Assembly (NCBI GenBank): GCA_034696485.1
Contig: JAQIWT010000539.1
Span: 1-18,513, forward strand
Origin: Isohypsibius dastychi
Taxonomy: Eukaryota; Tardigrada; Eutardigrada; Parachela; Isohypsibiidae
DNA: 18,513 nt
Reading direction: 5' to 3'
Positions 9,763 through 18,513 of the stretch are shown here, in pieces. The translations under genes were made by a program, and so were the position numbers. The first letter of the stretch is position 1. The number at the start of each line of letters is the position of its first letter. The notes beneath the pieces were generated by a model, which did not search any database, was not told the DNA's origin, and worked only from the letters and a program-made list of their open reading frames with translations.

Positions 9763-9776
9763 GGACCCATGGGTCC
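9763..9776. repeat. 14-bp perfect palindrome
   Basis: GGACCCATGGGTCC is a perfect palindrome inside a short insertion that the other duplicate lacks. Function unknown; it could be chance or a footprint. Confidence 0.6.
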
Positions 9777-9996
9777 GAAGATTAATAGCCAGAGATTAAT
9801 GGTAGACTTTTCAAATCTGTTCTCAACTGGCACGAATCGATTTGTTTTGTGCAATTTGACGGGACTCAATCTTGAGAATGGTAACGCCTCTCCACCAAGC
9901 TAGCGCAATACTGTAACTTTTAGCAAATCTGATCGCGATGACGTCTTATTGCACACATAATGTACAAGAAAGTTTCAGCATTCATGATCTCAAGTG

Positions 9997-10607
9997 TTAT
10001 GAACCGGGTGATACTGCATTTGTGGATCCCAGGTGCATCTCAGCGATGAACACCAGCAGGGTCGATCCCCAACCACCTAGCAGAAACCAAAGCGCAAAAA
10101 CGAGGTTATTTAGCGGAATCGGCTTTTGTTGTTGCTCTAGTGGGCGGACAAAGATCGAACATTTGCGATTGAGTTCAGATGCTGCCTCCGGTGCCAGGAC
10201 GCTGCGTCGAAGATGTTGCAGGTGTGGAGCGCCCTTGTTCGTCAAGTCAATCTGTAATGTCATCTAAACTGATTTTGTTTCACGAGCGAACTTGTCTGAA
10301 AACCAAGTCAGCTGAACGAGTTCGTCAAGTGGTTGAGGGTGCATCTAAACCTGCCTACTGATTCAACAGACTAAGATAAAACAGGTTTCACATTTCTTTT
10401 CCCCATCGAGCAGAACTACGAGCTCACCATCGACATCAGGTGGAACTTCTGTCGAAGGCATTCATGCAATGCCGAACCAAGTAGATTAGATAGACGCAAT
10501 GACGTACGATCAATATGTAGGATACGTACGATACCGCTGCTGTTTAATGTGTCACATAGGAGACTCAAGATTTTCAGCGAACAATCTCCTGTCGGTATAT
10601 CTGCCAC
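9997..10607 (-). pseudogene. Rearranged partial copy of the ionotropic receptor
   Basis: Two pieces of the neighbouring receptor gene lie here in the same order but collapsed together. The right piece (about 10490-10607) encodes IPTGDCSLKILSLLCDTLN, matching IPAEDHSLKILTLLCATSN of the other copy (13797-13860). It runs straight into GIVRILHIDR, which corresponds to LIVRNVIDR of the next exon there (13265-13442), so intron and sequence between are gone. The left piece (9997-10230) is the terminal exon with the last membrane segment (NNLVFALWFLLGGWGSTLLVFIAEM). The ligand-binding core, first membrane helix, pore and second helix are missing, and the terminal exon lacks the splice acceptor present in the other copy. 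The terminal ORF itself is intact, so use as an alternative 3' exon cannot be excluded. Confidence 0.65.
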
Positions 10608-10660
10608 AAAGTCACATCGTGTTCAACCCAAGTCTACTCAGGCTCAACGAACCCCTCCCC

Positions 10661-10900
10661 CTTTTTCAGTTGGTCGTTTGCGTGGCGTCCTGCCTGAGAA
10701 TCTACTGGACACCGTACGCCATTCTGGGCATGTGGCAGGCGTTTGGCGACGCCGTGTTACCAGCCGTGCAACTGGGAGCCGGGGCATCATTGATTACGCC
10801 TTTGGTTCAGTTCTGGTTCCTCGGCTTGTTTATACAAGTTTATTTGCTGATGTTGCTTCCGGACCCAGACAAGAAAATCAGAAAAAGTTTCATGGTGGTA
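10661..10900 (+). CDS. Fragment resembling TM6-TM7 of an opsin-like GPCR
   Basis: A pyrimidine tract with acceptor (CTCCCCCTTTTTCAG, ending 10660) is followed by a GC-richer open frame reading LVVCVASCLRIYWTPYAI then LGMWQAFGD, a short linker and LGAGASLITPLVQFWFLG. W-x-P-Y-A followed by MWxAFGD is the pattern of opsin TM6 and the TM6-TM7 loop. The retinal-binding Lys expected seven residues before the TM7 Pro is Ala, and NPxxY is replaced by TPLVQ. The frame continues to 11119 with less recognisable sequence, and a donor may lie at about 10849 (CAA|GTTTAT). No exons for TM1-5 were found. It may be a stranded exon of a lost gene, part of a non-opsin GPCR, or a chance ORF. Boundaries are approximate. 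Confidence 0.35.
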
Positions 10901-11097
10901 CTGTCGTTGCTTGTGTTGAGATATATCGTCAAATCGCTGAGCATCCAGAAAGTGGTGTTGCTTTCCAAGAAACGACTTTTGCGAACTTCCAAAAGCAACT
11001 TGCCTGTTGATCACGCTTTTGGTTTAAGATCAAATGCGAATCTACGCAAAGGTCACCGCATTCATTTGGTTTATCGGTCATTTTTAGAATTTGAAAA

Positions 11098-11565
11098 TAA
11101 TTATTCACTGTTAAGATAAAACGAAGACTTATAGAAGACTTTTTAAATCCGTACTCAACTGGCACAAATATATTTGCCAAGTGCAATTTGACGGAACTCA
11201 ATCTTGAAAATGGTAACGCCTCTCCACGAAAGCGACCAAGCGAGCGCAATAATTTTTAACAAAGGCGATCGCGACGACCTCTTATCGCACACACGATGTA
11301 CAAGAAAGTTTCAGCATTCCTGATCACAACTATTCTAAACCCGGTGATACAGCATTTGTGGATCCCAGTTGCATCTCAGCGATGAACACCAATATGGTCA
11401 CTACCCAAGCACCTAACAAAAACCAAAACGCAAAAACGAGATTATTCAGAGGAATCGGCTTTTGTTGTTGCTCTAGTGGGCGGACAAAGATCGAGCATTT
11501 GCGATTGAGTTCAGATGCTGCCTCCGGTGCCAGTACGCTGCGTCGAAGATGTTGCAGTATGCCAT
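11098..11565. repeat. Right copy of the tandem duplication
   Basis: Partner of 9738-10230. This copy contains the terminal exon of the ionotropic-receptor gene and about 230 bp of its 3' flank. See the left copy for identity and borders. Confidence 0.8.
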
Positions 11566-13442
11566 GTTCCATAAGCTCAAGATACCTAAAGCAGAATATC
11601 TTCAGATATGCAGATTGAGAATGTTCTGTCACCTTTTCAGCAGAGTCTGATAAACGGGAGATCCATGCTTGACTGCGAAATCAGATCCCGCCAGCTGAAA
11701 AAATCTCGGGATTATCTCGATTGTTCGAGAGCAAATCCGTGACAATGATTCAGCTGCAAACGGGCTCATTCCCTCGGGATACACTGTCATTATGATGGCA
11801 ACCTTTTCACTTTTGCTTTCAAAAAATGCGATTTCTCGTTCAACGTTGCTATCTGGTCCTGTTACTCGTTTGGCCAGATTTTGTAGAATAGGGTCCACGC
11901 TGTGCTAAGAAAACGTTCAAATGTGAACAAAACAGTAATTGAAAACAATCGAAATCTTTGAAAACGGGTACAAGTATAGCACGAAACTCGACTAGTATTG
12001 TGGCTGGCCCAAACTGACCAGCACGATTGCGTCGGAAGTAATATAAGGTGTTGCATTAAGCGGAGGCCTTAAGAAACTGCTGTTTAGAACTTTGGGTCAT
12101 CAACTTTTTCACAATCACACCTGCAGCACGATCGATTGCCTAAATGACGTTGGAAAGCTTTCCTTTGTCGATCTCGTTTTCTGACCAGATGCTCTTCTGG
12201 TTCGGGAACAGTGTCAGCCCCCTTGACAATGGCCTTTTTTGGCCTACCAAGAATGAGTAACAAGGAAACAGAGACATTGGAAGAATTGGCCTTCGCCCAA
12301 TCAAACCGAGACATTTGATTGTATCACGTGTTCGTTTTCACCACATGTTTGGCTGATAAGTAGTGCTGATCAATTTGAGCTGGGGTGCTGTCAAGTTTCG
12401 TGTTATGCTTGGAAATGAAACGAAATCAACTCACCCGAAAGAAGAAGCGATCGCTTTGAGACCCCAGCAACACACACTGGGACTGATTCAACGTGGATAG
12501 ATCACGGAAGGGTAGAATCTGTGGTGGGTCGTCAAGAAGGATCGATGTAAGGGTCGAATTAAGAACGTTGATGATGATGGTGCTCCATATGAACCAAATG
12601 GCCGCAACCAACAAAACCGATTTATTCTCTCGATCTTTGAAAGAAATGCCATCTGTCAACAAACATTTCATGAAGTAGCGCATTGCGGTAGAGTACTCTT
12701 TGCTCACCCTGCCCGAACGAGCACGCCAGCAGTTTGAAAATTGAATTCCACAGAATTTTTAACTCGAAGGCGTTTTTTGATACGATAAAGTAAATGATGG
12801 TGAAGAGCAGTTGGGAGAGTAATACGGCGAGCATGGCGACCCAGGTAGTGTTTTGCGCGATTTCGGTGAAGAATGAGAAGGAACGGATCTCTCTGGCGTT
12901 GGTGTAGTGAACGAAGATCGAGGACAGGTAGGGATAATATGATGGTATCAGTTCTGCTAGATTGGGAAACATTTGGACATATCCTACACCAATGACGGCA
13001 ACAGTCGCATTCAGAGGACCGAAAGATTCTGTGTAGGCGCGTGTCGCAGTTGTTGATTCATTCCACGATATGGTCTTCAAGGTGCAGCTGGTACAAAAAA
13101 CAGAAAATGGTCACATTCATTGGCACGCAAGCCAATGCCCTCTGTTAGACAGAAAGGTCTCGACGAAAAAATGAAAATCAGGAATCGAGGAAACAACAGA
13201 CGGAAGAGATTTACGGTTTCGTACGTCCACCCTAACCTAAACGATGCAAGTCTATGACATGTACCTACGATCAATTACGTTACGTACGATAAGATAGGCT
13301 ATGTCACGATGAACCATTTCCGCCGAAGTGACAACCAACCGGACGTTATTCCCGCTGGAATTGACATCCCGCGAAACATGATTCAAATCAAAAATGACTT
13401 TCCGCCAGAAGTGGTTTTCTTTCTTGTTTTCTGTGTTTATCT
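11330..13442 (-). CDS. Divergent ionotropic (glutamate-receptor-like) receptor, 5' end unresolved
   Basis: Five confidently joined exons, in order: 13265-13442, 12708-13087, 12435-12634, 11633-11904 and 11330-11585. All borders are GT-AG and the phases agree, giving 427 residues to the stop. The order of parts is that of an IR/iGluR. First comes ligand-binding S1 (NATVAVIGVGYVQMFPNLAE, then PSYYPYLSSIF), then M1 (WVAMLAVLLSQLLFTIIYFIV) and a pore loop (IFKLLACSFGQG). M2 follows (WFIWSTIIINVLNSTLTSIL, in place of the SYTANLAA of classical iGluRs), then DDPPQILPFRDL and S2 (SDFAVKHGSPVY...LELMEHGILQHL). The last helix M3 is NLVFAFWFLLGAWVVTILVF. The absence of an amino-terminal ANF-like domain and of SYTANLAA points to the chemosensory IR branch; ligand unknown. 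Further 5' exons are likely, because the first listed exon starts in phase 1. A 470-bp gap separates exons 12435 and 11633-11904 groups (intron 11905-12434). Confidence 0.75.
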
Positions 13443-13630
13443 CTGTGGGGCGGGGGATTGGGGAGGGGGACATAAATCTTTGTTATCGACCTTTAAGTTC
13501 TCGGCACGATTAAAAATTCAACGGGCAAAGTTGAGGAAGCAAGGTGTTCTTTGTCTGGCTGGCGTCGTATTTCAATAACTAATAACTCGATCAGTTGGTG
13601 CACTTTCCTACCGCAAAAACTCATGCGAAC

Positions 13631-13864
13631 CCATGGTCTGACCTGACCTAAGAGTGTACGGACAAAAAACGAGATAATTCAACTCCAAAATAACTGCCCA
13701 GAGAAGCAAGAAACAATACAAAATGTGATTCCAATTTAACTTGAAAATCGATGTAACATACTAAACCGCAGTTCTCCAACTGCTGTCTTCACTTACCTAA
13801 TGTTTGATGTGGCACATAATAGGGTTAAGATTTTCAGCGAATGATCTTCTGCCGGTATTCCTGC
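13631..13864 (-). CDS. Tentative 5' exons of the ionotropic receptor
   Basis: An exon at 13797-13864 (acceptor TTTTTGCGCAG, donor GTAAGTGA) encodes IPAEDHSLKILTLLCATSN. It is supported by the homologous piece at 10549-10607 in the partial copy. A 17-nt segment at 13631-13647 (acceptor ACTCTTAG, possible donor GTTCGC) would join it in phase to the exon starting at 13442. The order and phases work, but such a tiny exon with a weak donor is speculative. No signal peptide was identified. Confidence 0.35.
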
Positions 13865-15750
13865 CTGCGCAAAAACTCACTATGATTAATTGTTTTATGG
13901 CCCGACCGCAGTGAATTGATCATACATCCACGGTCACAACAAGATTCATTGTGGGCTTTTCCTCCAGCTGGGCCTCTCCCCAAAATGCGAACCGAGAAGG
14001 TCGAGATTGTCAAAATATGCAAGCTTCTGTGATTGTAAGATTTGTCGATTGATGTGGCATGGTTGGATGGGAACCCATCTTCTATCACCCGAACAAAATA
14101 TGGCACATGCTAGCTATCTTCCCACGGTACGTGGTATGCTCGAATCTCACATGTCATAAGCCTAAAAGGGTCCTGCTCTGACCAACTTGTGTTTTCAAGT
14201 CTCTCGGGACTAAACTAAACACACTCTTTGCTTGTCACCGATTCAACAGCCCGAAACGCAATGGGGGATGAAGGAATTTTCACCGCTAAGTGAATTTCGA
14301 CCAGAAAAAAGTTCACAACCACAAAATCTTCAACCTGCAGTGATTGATCTTTGATTATCCAGTCTCTAAATTCTAACAATAGGAAAATTAATAATCGAGT
14401 TGAATCGAATCTTGAAGGTTTTTTAGTATACTTTTACATTGTAAACGAATGAGAAATTACGGTTACCCCCGGAGCCACACCACGTCGTTTAGTTTTCATC
14501 CAACTGAATTTTGTGGACAAAAGACCGGAGCTTTTCGTTCAGGTCTTAGTCTGGGTAAGCATCAGTCCTGTGTCGCTTTGCGGTTTTCAGTATGTGCGAG
14601 TGCTTGCGGCTCCTGTTAACCAACAGAGTATGACTTGTGCTCGCTTAAAAATCTCCGATTCCATCTCGTTGTGCGCGATATCCGCGGTATACTGTACCTG
14701 AGCCCCGCATGTCACATTCTTAAGAGGGTTCTCCTCCAATTAATCAGTGATTTCTAGTACCTTTGTGGAGCACGTTTTGTGTATGCGTCATCGATTTACA
14801 GACCAAACAACATTCCTTACATTTTGCACAATTTGCTTTTTTCGCGTCAACCGCAACTCACAGACTCTGCAACAGAGCCAGTTCGTACCAACGCTGAACT
14901 GACCACGTTTTCAGGCACCTAGGCATGTTCCCTTGAGTTTCATCGCAAAGCGGATTCCGACAGAAGAGCAATCACACACGGGCAACTGACCCTTGATTCT
15001 GAAATTTATTCTAAATACCGGCGAGTCAGTTGCAAACTTCCAGGTTTATTGCAATGTAATATGGAAATTTATCAGACGCATCTGGAGCGATCATGACGTC
15101 AAACAACTGTTCTTGTCAACCTCGAACCTCAGTACCGCTTGGATTGCACGAGAAGTTACGTTGGCGGCCAAACAAACGAATCCTTAAGTGTAGCCATGCG
15201 TATGAAGTATGTGGCTCTCACTTTCTGATTTCGAAACAGCAGAATCCGTGGGTCTGCTTGATTATTTAAGTACAGAGTAAAGCAAAAAAACTGCTTTGAA
15301 ATATCTAATGTTCTAGGAAAGCTAGTTGACCTCTGATAGGATTAAACTATGCATCATTGCACTGTAATGTACAACGCATTCACGCTTCGTGATTCACGTC
15401 GATCGAGACTTGTTTTAAAGAATCGTCGCCTCAGTGGGGCTGTTTGTTGTTTCGCAGCCGCCAACCACCGGCGCCACCATATGAGCAACTTTCCGGGTGG
15501 AATGCACTCTGTGATTGATTCGTAGTTTCAGAGGGATACATGATAATGGATATTCAGGCAAGTCAATTATTTTCTTTCTTGCTCTGGCGGTTAGTCTGTC
15601 TCAGTTCTCAGTTAAGCATCAAAACACTGTGCGTCAAGTGATTCTGCAAAGCAACCTCTGAGGCCGGTGAGGCACTGACCGTCTGATTACTCGGCAAGAA
15701 GATGCTACATTAATCATCATCGCCATTTCCTGGTCAAAATACAACAAAAC
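13865..15750. other. Long gene-poor stretch with faint duplicated segments
   Basis: No gene could be modelled. Two segments, about 14129-14345 and about 14690-14990, resemble each other by eye on the plus strand, for example CACATGTCATAAGCCTAAAA with GCATGTCACATTCTTAAGAG, and TTTCACCGCTAAGTGAATTT with TTTCATCGCAAAGCGGATTC. On the minus strand they contain short open stretches (IHLAVKIPSSPIAFRAVES; ENPLKNVTCGAQVQYTADIA). These could be decayed or unrecognised N-terminal exons of ionotropic receptors. The rest, 14995-15750, shows nothing recognisable. Confidence 0.4.
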
Positions 15751-15786
15751 TATAAATGCGAAGAAACATGTTGCTGGATATCAGAG
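15751..15786 (+). promoter_or_regulatory. TATA/Inr promoter of the cuticle-protein gene
   Basis: TATAAATG at 15751-15758 is followed about 30 bp later by TCAGAG at 15781-15786, an arthropod-type initiator (TCAGT-like). The ATG follows at 15814, leaving a leader of about 30 nt. Confidence 0.65.
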
Positions 15787-15813
15787 TTCTCATAGCTCGA
15801 AATATCTGCGACA

Positions 15814-17536
15814 ATGGAGTACTTCGTCGCTCTTCTCGCAGTGTATGCCACCGTTTTCGCTAGCGTGAGTATGAATCCACACCAATAGTCAGGTTTGGTT
15901 AAAAACTGGGCTTATTTCAGCATGTCAGTGCAGGATTAAGTAAATCCCGTCCGAAACCTCTCATTCCCATTGACGACATGGACTACCAGCTCTACCAGTA
16001 TTTGAACCGGCTACCACAATCTCCCGACAAACTACCTGAGCGTCAAGGACGAGCTGACGTGGGTCAAGCAACCACCGAATATTTTCTTCGTCAGCTCTTT
16101 TTCGAAGCCTAACATTGCACTATGTTTTTTTACAGATTCTGGAAACGGAACCCGTGAATAACAAGGAAGAGGTTGACGCTCGTACCGCTGATGTAAGGAC
16201 CGATCTTCGTTCACTCTCACTTTTTGATATCCTCCAGTTTGGAAAGGTCGTCGGAGCGCTGGCTGGCGAAGAATCTCAACAACCTGAGTTGTCCGGTGAT
16301 GTTCTCTCAGCAGTTGTTTCAGCCAAGAATGGTGATCTGAAATCGCATCAAATTTCATACTATCCCTCATCCAACGGTGAGACATTCGGTTCGCGCATTC
16401 AGTGTGCCCCCAAATAAGCCATCTTTGATGAAGGTGGACTGCCTCCTCAAAATCCATGTGTCTGGAAAGCTTTGAAACATTTGAAGGGAAAGAAGTCCAC
16501 TAAGGACTCTTACCCTTACTTGACCGAGATCCCGCAAACCAGTTTCAGTTGTGATCAGGTCCGCTATTCTGGGTTCTACGCTGATGTCGAGGCTGACTGC
16601 CAAGTTGTACGTCGTTGCGATCCCCATGGCGGTATGAGCAGTTATCTCTGTCCTATTGGAACGGTATGCACGAGAGCCAAATTGAAGCATTTTGACAGAT
16701 TAACCTTTTCAGATTTTCAATCAAATCACCCTGGTCTGTGACTGGTGGTACAACGTGGATTGCAAACGGTTAACCGAATGGTTTATCAGATTAGCTTTTG
16801 CGATCAACAAGTTTTTCCGTTAGATCCGTGAAGTATCAAGACTACTCCAACCCCAGACTGTATCATCCCAGTTTGCCTCTTCTTGATGACTGCGGTATGC
16901 TCCCTTGATTGATCTGCACCTCTTTTTGTTCGAACTTTGTTAACAGATGAGTATCCCTCCAAACATGATGACGATTCAGGGGAATACGTCAACCCGATAA
17001 CGTACGCTACCAAGAAAACCCAAGCGTACAAGACGACCACCTCGAAACCCTACACTCGATCGTCCAAAAAGTACACAACAGCCGAAAACAACTACGAGAC
17101 CACAACTCCCAAAAAGTACACCTGGAAGACCCCTACTGCAGATTATCAGACCACAACTCCCAAAAAGTACGCCAAAACAACTACCATCGCAGCATATGAG
17201 ACCACAACTCCAGAAGTTTACACCAAAGCAACGTCCAAGAAATATACGACTACCACTAAGGGGTACAAGACAACATCTGCGGACGTGTATGTTCCTAGCT
17301 ACACAACCAAGAAGTACACTGCCAGCCCTCGAACTTACAAGACCAAGACAACCACAGAAGCGTACGAAACCACCGCTGTGCCTGTTTACACAACCAAGAA
17401 AGTGTACACCACTAAGCCCTACACTAAGCGTACTACAAAGTATCAATCCAATCAAGGACAGGGTAACAATGGGTACCGTGTAGGAGACGTCCCAGTGCAA
17501 GTCGAAGACTTGGACACTGAGACCCAACAAGAGTGA
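15814..17536 (+). CDS. CPAP1-type cuticular protein (one chitin-binding type-2 domain)
   Basis: Seven exons (15814-15864, 15921-16058, 16136-16376, 16419-16663, 16713-16768, 16824-16894, 16947-17536) give 463 residues. The first exon is exactly a signal peptide (MEYFVALLAVYATVFAS). Residues 188-242 form a peritrophin-A/ChtBD2 domain with six cysteines at 188, 204, 210, 221, 234 and 242, and the signature GFYADVEADCQVVRRC...YLCPIGTIFNQITLVCDWWYNVDC split over two exons. This single-domain form is that of CPAP1 proteins (cuticular proteins analogous to peritrophins), secreted and bound to chitin in the cuticle. Residues 268-463 are a low-complexity Thr/Tyr/Lys tail. The 42-bp intron at 16377-16418 is needed to avoid an in-frame stop and has a poor pyrimidine tract. 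A 45-nt segment at 16194-16238 also has GT-AG borders but stays in frame if retained. Donor GTTAAC after 16768 is non-consensus but restores the frame. Confidence 0.9.
16990..17440 (+). repeat. Tyr/Thr/Lys-rich imperfect protein repeats
   Basis: Within the last exon of the cuticle protein, units of about 13-20 residues recur, built on YETTTPKKYT, e.g. YETTTPKKYT, YQTTTPKKYA, YETTTPEVYT, SYTTKKYT. At DNA level they show as repeated ACCACAACTCCC-AAAAAGTAC. Dense Thr suggests O-glycosylation; regularly spaced Tyr and Lys are typical of cross-linkable structural proteins. Both roles are inference. Confidence 0.85.
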
Positions 17537-18513
17537 GAGCATCAAGCGAATGGTAGCGACCTAGCTTCAATCTTTTGAGCAAGACAATGATGTTATGATT
17601 AGGAATGTAGTTCGAGTTGTTCGTTTCTGTTTATTGTTTGTTGTCTTACTTGCGGAAAAAAATTCTTCACATTTCATAACGGGCTTTGCTGTTTTTCATT
17701 TCAAAAATGTCGACATAGTAAAGCAGATGAATAGTTTGGCCACTTCCAATCAAACTTTCGGCATTCCATTGATTAGCTACCTACATCGAAAGATCGTAGG
17801 TTTAGCATCGGGATAAGTTTGATGAAGAAAGGTATTTCAGTTGGCATACTTTGCTCAAAACCCGTTGAGGAACACATGGAAACGTTGCCTCCTCAACTAA
17901 ATTCTTCAGCAGCTGCTTCCCTTCTCGATTACCGTAGATCAATTAGAAATAAGTCAACACCAGCCAAGATACGTGAAACAGCAAGTCTAAATGAAACTCA
18001 CTAGCACGGCACCCAACAGCTACTGAAAAGGGTGGAAGCAGCAGCTTAAACGCTGCTGAAACTGCTCACCGGCCAAACAGTTGTTCGTACATCTATATAA
18101 TTAAGGACATGAACCACCATCCGATTTTTAAATGTTTGCTATACGTCAATCGATAGAAAATTTAAAGACCTATCACATGGTTATTTCAAAACAACTGGGA
18201 AAAAGTTATTCATACGCGAGATATCGTTCGCGCAGCTCCACTCGGTAAATCCAAGTGCTGAATTCGCATTCGTAGCGCCTCTTGCGGTCGAATGACCAGT
18301 GGTCAGCCGAGAAGGATAATTGCAGCTGAATTAATTAAACAGTCAAGTGTTAAAACATCCTTTCGGCTTTTTTAACAATGGCAAGACTTATCAAAACATC
18401 CGAGAGAAAGCCTTGTTGAACTGACAGATAAATTTATGATCTGTTGGTGTTTGAGCAAATGAATGGCTTTGCTAATTGCAGATGGTCACTGATAAGATGA
18501 CCATCAGCTTTTA
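17537..18513. other. Downstream region without recognisable gene
   Basis: No AATAAA was seen close after the cuticle-protein stop. Two plus-strand ORFs (17595-17816 and 17819-18004, 73 and 61 codons) have no family features and are treated as chance. AGCAGC/GCTGCT can pair around 18040-18057. Confidence 0.45.
18481..18505. repeat. 8-bp inverted repeat at the window end
   Basis: GATGGTCA and TGACCATC are perfect inverted repeats separated by nine bases. No associated gene or element is visible. Confidence 0.5.

Larger units (their letters stand above)
9738..10230. repeat. Left copy of a tandem duplication (terminal ionotropic-receptor exon plus 3' flank)
   Basis: This block aligns with 11098-11565 at a roughly constant offset of about 1336 bp. 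By eye the coding part is about 92% identical and the 3' flank about 80%, with small indels. Homology stops abruptly on the right after GATGTTGCAG (about 10220 here, about 11556 in the other copy). Confidence 0.8.

Noticed and set aside
10549-11010. Plus-strand 153-codon ORF in the frame next to the opsin-like one
   Set aside because: Arg-rich, low-hydrophobicity composition typical of an out-of-frame shadow, and it crosses the homologous receptor piece on the other strand.
12084-12314. Minus-strand 76-codon ORF with a basic, Cys-containing end (HLGNRSCCRCDC), resembling a small secreted peptide
   Set aside because: It lies inside the largest intron of the ionotropic receptor, has no clear signal peptide or promoter, and no paralog elsewhere in the window.
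13834-14106. Minus-strand 90-codon ORF (PYFVRVIEDGFPSN...) as a separate gene
   Set aside because: It overlaps the tentative receptor exon at 13797-13864 in another frame and shows no domain. Part may be receptor sequence, but no consistent splice model was found.
16136-16416. Ending the cuticle protein at the in-frame TAA near 16415
   Set aside because: A GT-AG intron at 16377-16418 removes the stop and joins directly to the complete chitin-binding domain in frame.
16976-17545. Minus-strand 189-codon ORF opposite the cuticle-protein tail
   Set aside because: It is the antisense of the repetitive Thr/Tyr codons. Its Gly/Cys/Ser/Val-rich content follows from that repeat.

Overview
This window is animal nuclear DNA from a panarthropod with very compact genes. 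Introns are mostly 42-77 bp, all GT-AG, and some exons are as small as 25 nt. It holds a cuticle protein with one chitin-binding type-2 domain, an invertebrate-type divergent ionotropic receptor, and receptor guanylate-cyclase-type ectodomains. A small-genome arthropod such as a branchiopod crustacean, or a tardigrade, would both fit; the sequence alone does not decide between them. All gene models were spliced by hand from splice-site consensus, reading-frame continuity and comparison between paralogous copies. No transcript data or database search was available.

Layout. 1-300: a poly-C tract and a terminator-like hairpin. 310-2416 (+): six-exon BTB-BACK protein with a degraded kelch-like C-terminal half. 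2606-3213: spacer with a fold-back repeat. 3214-4294 (+): two-exon class A GPCR lacking several canonical motifs. 4646-4714: a likely poly(A) signal and an orphan TATA-type promoter. 4950-13864 (-): a receptor cluster in which everything reads leftward. It contains a broken ANF-receptor ectodomain copy (4950-5901), an intact 12-exon relative (6534-9176), a rearranged fragment of an ionotropic receptor (9997-10607) and the fuller ionotropic receptor gene (11330 to at least 13442). A short plus-strand ORF that looks like TM6-TM7 of an opsin-like GPCR sits between the two ionotropic receptor copies. 13865-15750: no confident gene, but faint duplicated segments that may be decayed receptor exons. 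15751-17536 (+): TATA/Inr promoter and seven-exon CPAP1-type cuticle protein with a Tyr/Thr/Lys-rich repetitive tail. 17537-18513: nothing convincing.

Most interesting points. The intact ANF-receptor gene splices to a 536-residue product that ends about 53 residues after its transmembrane segment, with a poly(A) signal shortly after. It therefore has the architecture of a natriuretic-peptide clearance receptor rather than a catalytic guanylate cyclase. The broken upstream copy keeps the same exon sizes, including a 42-nt exon and a 25-nt micro-exon. The cluster shows repeated tandem duplication and decay of sensory or peptide-receptor genes, flanked by plus-strand genes with unrelated roles.
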